Source: Ophiodon elongatus
Lineage: Eukaryota; Chordata; Actinopteri; Perciformes; Hexagrammidae
Length of the DNA stretch: 64,000 bases
Direction of reading: 5' to 3'
Assembly: GCA_016806645.1 (NCBI GenBank)
Contig: JACSYO010000512.1
Location: 297,501 to 361,500 of the forward strand
Shown: in pieces, positions 61,280-64,000 of the stretch
Layout of the letters: each line of letters opens with the position of its first letter
How positions within the stretch are numbered: the first letter of the stretch is position 1
Made by a program: the position numbers and the translations under genes
The notes under the pieces: generated by a model
Database searches by the model: none
Seen by the model: only the letters and a program-made list of their open reading frames with translations
What the model was told of the DNA's origin: nothing

Positions 61280-62525
61280 TTTGGATTCAAACCAATAGAC
61301 AAGCTATCAAAACGCACACGGACCATGGATGTACGATTGACGAGCCCTCGGGGCAGCTCTACTTCTTTTTCGTCCCCCCCCCCATGTTGGACTGAGGACA
61401 GACTGGACGCCTCTCCAGGTACAAGTGGACGGGCTGGGGGCTAGCTGGTTAGCGTGCTAATTGAAGTAGATATCTCTGCAACAAAATACTTTCTTTCTTT
61501 TTAACATACTCATATCCTGTTGATAATTTTAGTCCATTTTTCTTTTGATGTTATAAACTCAAATTCTGGCCTGATCTTACACATTGCACCTTCAGATGTA
61601 CTGCCAGTACTTCCAAATGGTTGCCGAGAACGTTGAGGTTGAACAACTAACAACTTATCCTAACACAAGCAATTTGGGTTTATGTCACATGCAATGTTGC
61701 TTTAAAACAAATATTTCCACCTAAACCGCTACCCTACACCTACTGCAACAGAGCACAGAATCCATATTGTAAGCCAGAACCCCCCACCATTCTGTGGGGA
61801 TGTAAATGTAACCGCTGTCAGTGCTGTATCATTTCTACCTCTTGTCTTTGTCTCGAGTACACCTCTCTTTCTGTCCGCCCCATCTGCTACATCACGGTGG
61901 GTTTGTTGGGAAGCCTTGGCCGAGAGTGATTTATCACTTTTTCCCCTTGTGTGCTTCACAGTCAAACATTCCACCGCCGGCTCTTTTCCCTCACAGATCC
62001 GTGAATTGTTGCGGGCTATAAAACGCAGAGCGGTGTGAGCTCGCCCGCTACTAAAGACCAGAGTAATGTAGTGTGGCAAAATGTTCCTCGGCTGATGGTG
62101 GCCTCCGGTCTCTTTCTGTCGCATCCCTGTATGGGAGGAGCGCGTTAATGAACCTCCGATCCGGGAGAGAGCCGACCGAGTAAGGCTTAGAGAGGTTAGA
62201 GGACTGCTGGTGGTTGAGGAACAACGTGAGGCATGACTAGAAAAGGCCAGGTTTGCACTGCCTGAGTCCTTACAAGCCAGAACATCTGTCACCGACTACA
62301 AAGCTCCTAACGTTTGACTGATGACCTTTTCTCCGTGCTTGCTTTTATACACAGGATTAGGAACGTCAGACTCTCATGTCTGAATGTTTGATTCAAGAAT
62401 TAATGTCTCACATTCTGTTTCACTGCATGCGGGCCATATATGTATATTTGATTTTCTGTAGAGAGAGAAAAAGCCTTTTTACCTCACTATGTGTTTGAAT
62501 TTGAAAAGATATAAAACGATAAAAT

Positions 62526-62528
<3 letters not shown>

Positions 62529-62578
<50 letters not shown>

Positions 62579-62790
62579 AAAACACACATACAAATATACA
62601 TACATATATATTCATATAAACATGTATCTTTATATAAACATGTATATTCATATATACTCATATGCACACATATACATATATTCTCATACATACACATATA
62701 CGCATATATCCACATATACTCATACATACATATATACCCATATACACACATATACATATACATATAAAACATATATATATATACACACAC
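62529..62790. repeat. (AT)n followed by (ACATAT)-type satellite
   Basis: A 44-bp AT tract and an A-run are followed by about 200 bp of ATAC, ATAT and CATATA steps with loose 10-20-bp periodicity. Apparent ORFs (YIYIYI, YTHIYI) are artefacts. Confidence 0.9.
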
Positions 62791-63663
62791 ACGCTCAATA
62801 ATAGTACTTTGTTATTTGAAAACCTTGCGATACTTATTAGCAATAATTCTAAAGTCAAACACATGCATGCCAAATTAAATCAATGCAGCATTAAAAGCCA
62901 TTATTATGAACAAATAATGAGCAGAGATTTCCATTCTCTCTCACTTATCGTTGACAAACTGAGAACACACGAAAGGTTACGGAGCCGCTGTGAAGTGGTG
63001 TGAAAAGGCCACGGGGCGTTAGAAAACTCAAATAACGTCTAAGTAAATGTTACAACATTCAGGCGAAGGAAAAACAGCAGCTGCTGTTCTGTCACAAATA
63101 TATGCAGGCCTGATTAAAAAGGCAGCCGTGCAACAACAGTAGAGGGAAGAAATTAAACTAACAGGCAACGGACTCTCCATCGTAACGGGGCTAAGCTCTC
63201 GGACACTGACACACACACTGTTGTATTCTCACGTTACAAACTGCTCTAACGAGGTGCTGGACGCCGGTCTGTCCTGTGAGTTTAAAAGGGAGAAGGAAAC
63301 AAGAGGAGATGCGGTGAAGCAGAGCATTACAGAGCAGCCATTTAAAAAGTGTAATTTCCGTAATGACCACATTTATGACGGTCACTTAATACAGGTGGCT
63401 GATCTTTGAAGATTCTCTTAAAGGGGAATCGTTTCCCTTCTGCATGTGTGGGGTAGCGTAGACTCGTCAAGTGACAAGAGAAAGATAAGAGAAAGAGGAT
63501 AAACTCGAGAAAGAAAAGACACGGTGACATAAAAAGGATTAAAGCGTGAGGAAGAAGGAAATATTAACATATGGTTCATGAAGGTGTCAGTAAAGTGTTG
63601 TATTGACTTTATGGGGGAAAAGCTGTATCTTTAAGTTCCACACCACTGGTTCCCAACCAGTGC

Positions 63664-64000
63664 TCCTTAAAGCTGCACTAATCAATATTTGTCATATCAG
63701 CAATGGATGAAATCACAATGTATAGTGTGAAATGTGGCATTCATAGTGAGCGACCTATATAAAAATGTCCCAACTCTGCAGTCTCTCAAAGCTATCCATC
63801 TGCTTTTAGCTTATTATTTGGTTTTATGGCTCATAAACTCCCATCAACCTTGTTTTCAGGGTTAAGTCAAGTTTTTTTCCAGCTAAAAAGCTCTCATCAA
63901 CCGATGGCACACGGTAGCAGCTAGCTAGCGAAGATAGTCGAACATCTAGCAGCTAGTAAGCTAAATATTTCCCCTCCGTAGTTGGTGGAGACCGGGCGGC
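63664..64000 (+). repeat. fish interspersed repeat (GCTGCACTAATCAATATTTGTCAT-type), cut by the window edge
   Basis: The blocks AGCTGCACTAATCAATATTT, GTATAGTGTGAAATGTGGCA, CTGCAGTCTCTCAAAGCTAT and TTCCAGCTAAAAAGCTCTCA, then CACGGTAGCAGCTAGCTAGC, follow a common teleost repeat in order. It continues beyond 64000. Confidence 0.55.

Larger units (their letters stand above)
47636..64000 (-). other. astn1: upstream astn1 intron, at least 16.4 kb, running off the window
   Basis: The 47635 exon has an acceptor (CCGTCTGCCAG) and begins with two bases of a codon, so an upstream exon ending in phase 1 must exist. I found no minus-strand open stretch here with astrotactin, EGF-like or MACPF character, so the exon is probably beyond 64000. 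The region holds CA/GT arrays, G-rich tracts, AT satellites, fish repeats and several candidate regulatory stretches. The 187-codon ORF at 61729-62292 (minus) shows no domain I know. Confidence 0.7.

Noticed and set aside
61729..62292. 187-codon minus-strand ORF as a gene or upstream astn1 exon
   Set aside because: It is serine/threonine-rich with no astrotactin, MACPF or EGF-like pattern, and I could not place it in any family.

Overview
The window looks like teleost fish genomic DNA, probably from a percomorph. It is AT-rich intronic sequence with long (CA)n, (GA)n, (AT)n and (GCAC)n arrays. It also carries many decayed interspersed repeats of kinds I recognise from ray-finned fish genomes. 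Nothing suggests bacteria, plasmids, phage or CRISPR: there are no operons, no ribosome-binding-site-led genes and no coding density.

One protein-coding gene can be supported. It runs on the minus strand across most of the window, and only its 3' part is present. Seven exons can be joined by reading across canonical GT/AG sites: 47635-47358, 45012-44879, 44394-44243, 20099-19964, 16333-16233, 14486-14303 and 3020-2783. All six junctions keep phase. Together they encode about 406 residues ending in a stop at 2783-2785. The protein is the C-terminal third of an astrotactin: the cysteine-bearing segment after the MACPF domain, then a fibronectin type III-like domain, then the annexin-like C-terminal domain. 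The C-terminus agrees with my memory of astrotactin-1 better than astrotactin-2, so I call it astn1. Astrotactins are membrane proteins of neurons that act in glial-guided migration and in trafficking of surface adhesion proteins.

Layout by coordinate: 1-2782 is the 3' UTR and downstream flank; 2783-3020 is the last exon; 3021-14302 is an 11.3-kb intron; 14303-20099 holds three exons separated by introns of 1.7 and 3.6 kb; 20100-44242 is a 24-kb intron; 44243-47635 holds three closely spaced exons; 47636-64000 is at least 16 kb of the next upstream intron, in which I found no further exon. I found no nested protein-coding or tRNA gene.

The introns hold the structural interest. There is a TA-flanked MITE with 20-bp perfect terminal repeats nested in a larger element (17959-18802), a 130-bp near-perfect inverted repeat pair (32906-33574), two perfect short hairpins (17005-17045 and 28665-28708), a 42-bp minisatellite that keeps an open frame (28811-28994), a degenerate LINE fragment (33590-34265), several TIR-bounded non-autonomous elements, G-rich tracts, and stretches that could be enhancers. 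I did not find a convincing new biological system. The most checkable oddities are the foldbacks and the nested MITE.
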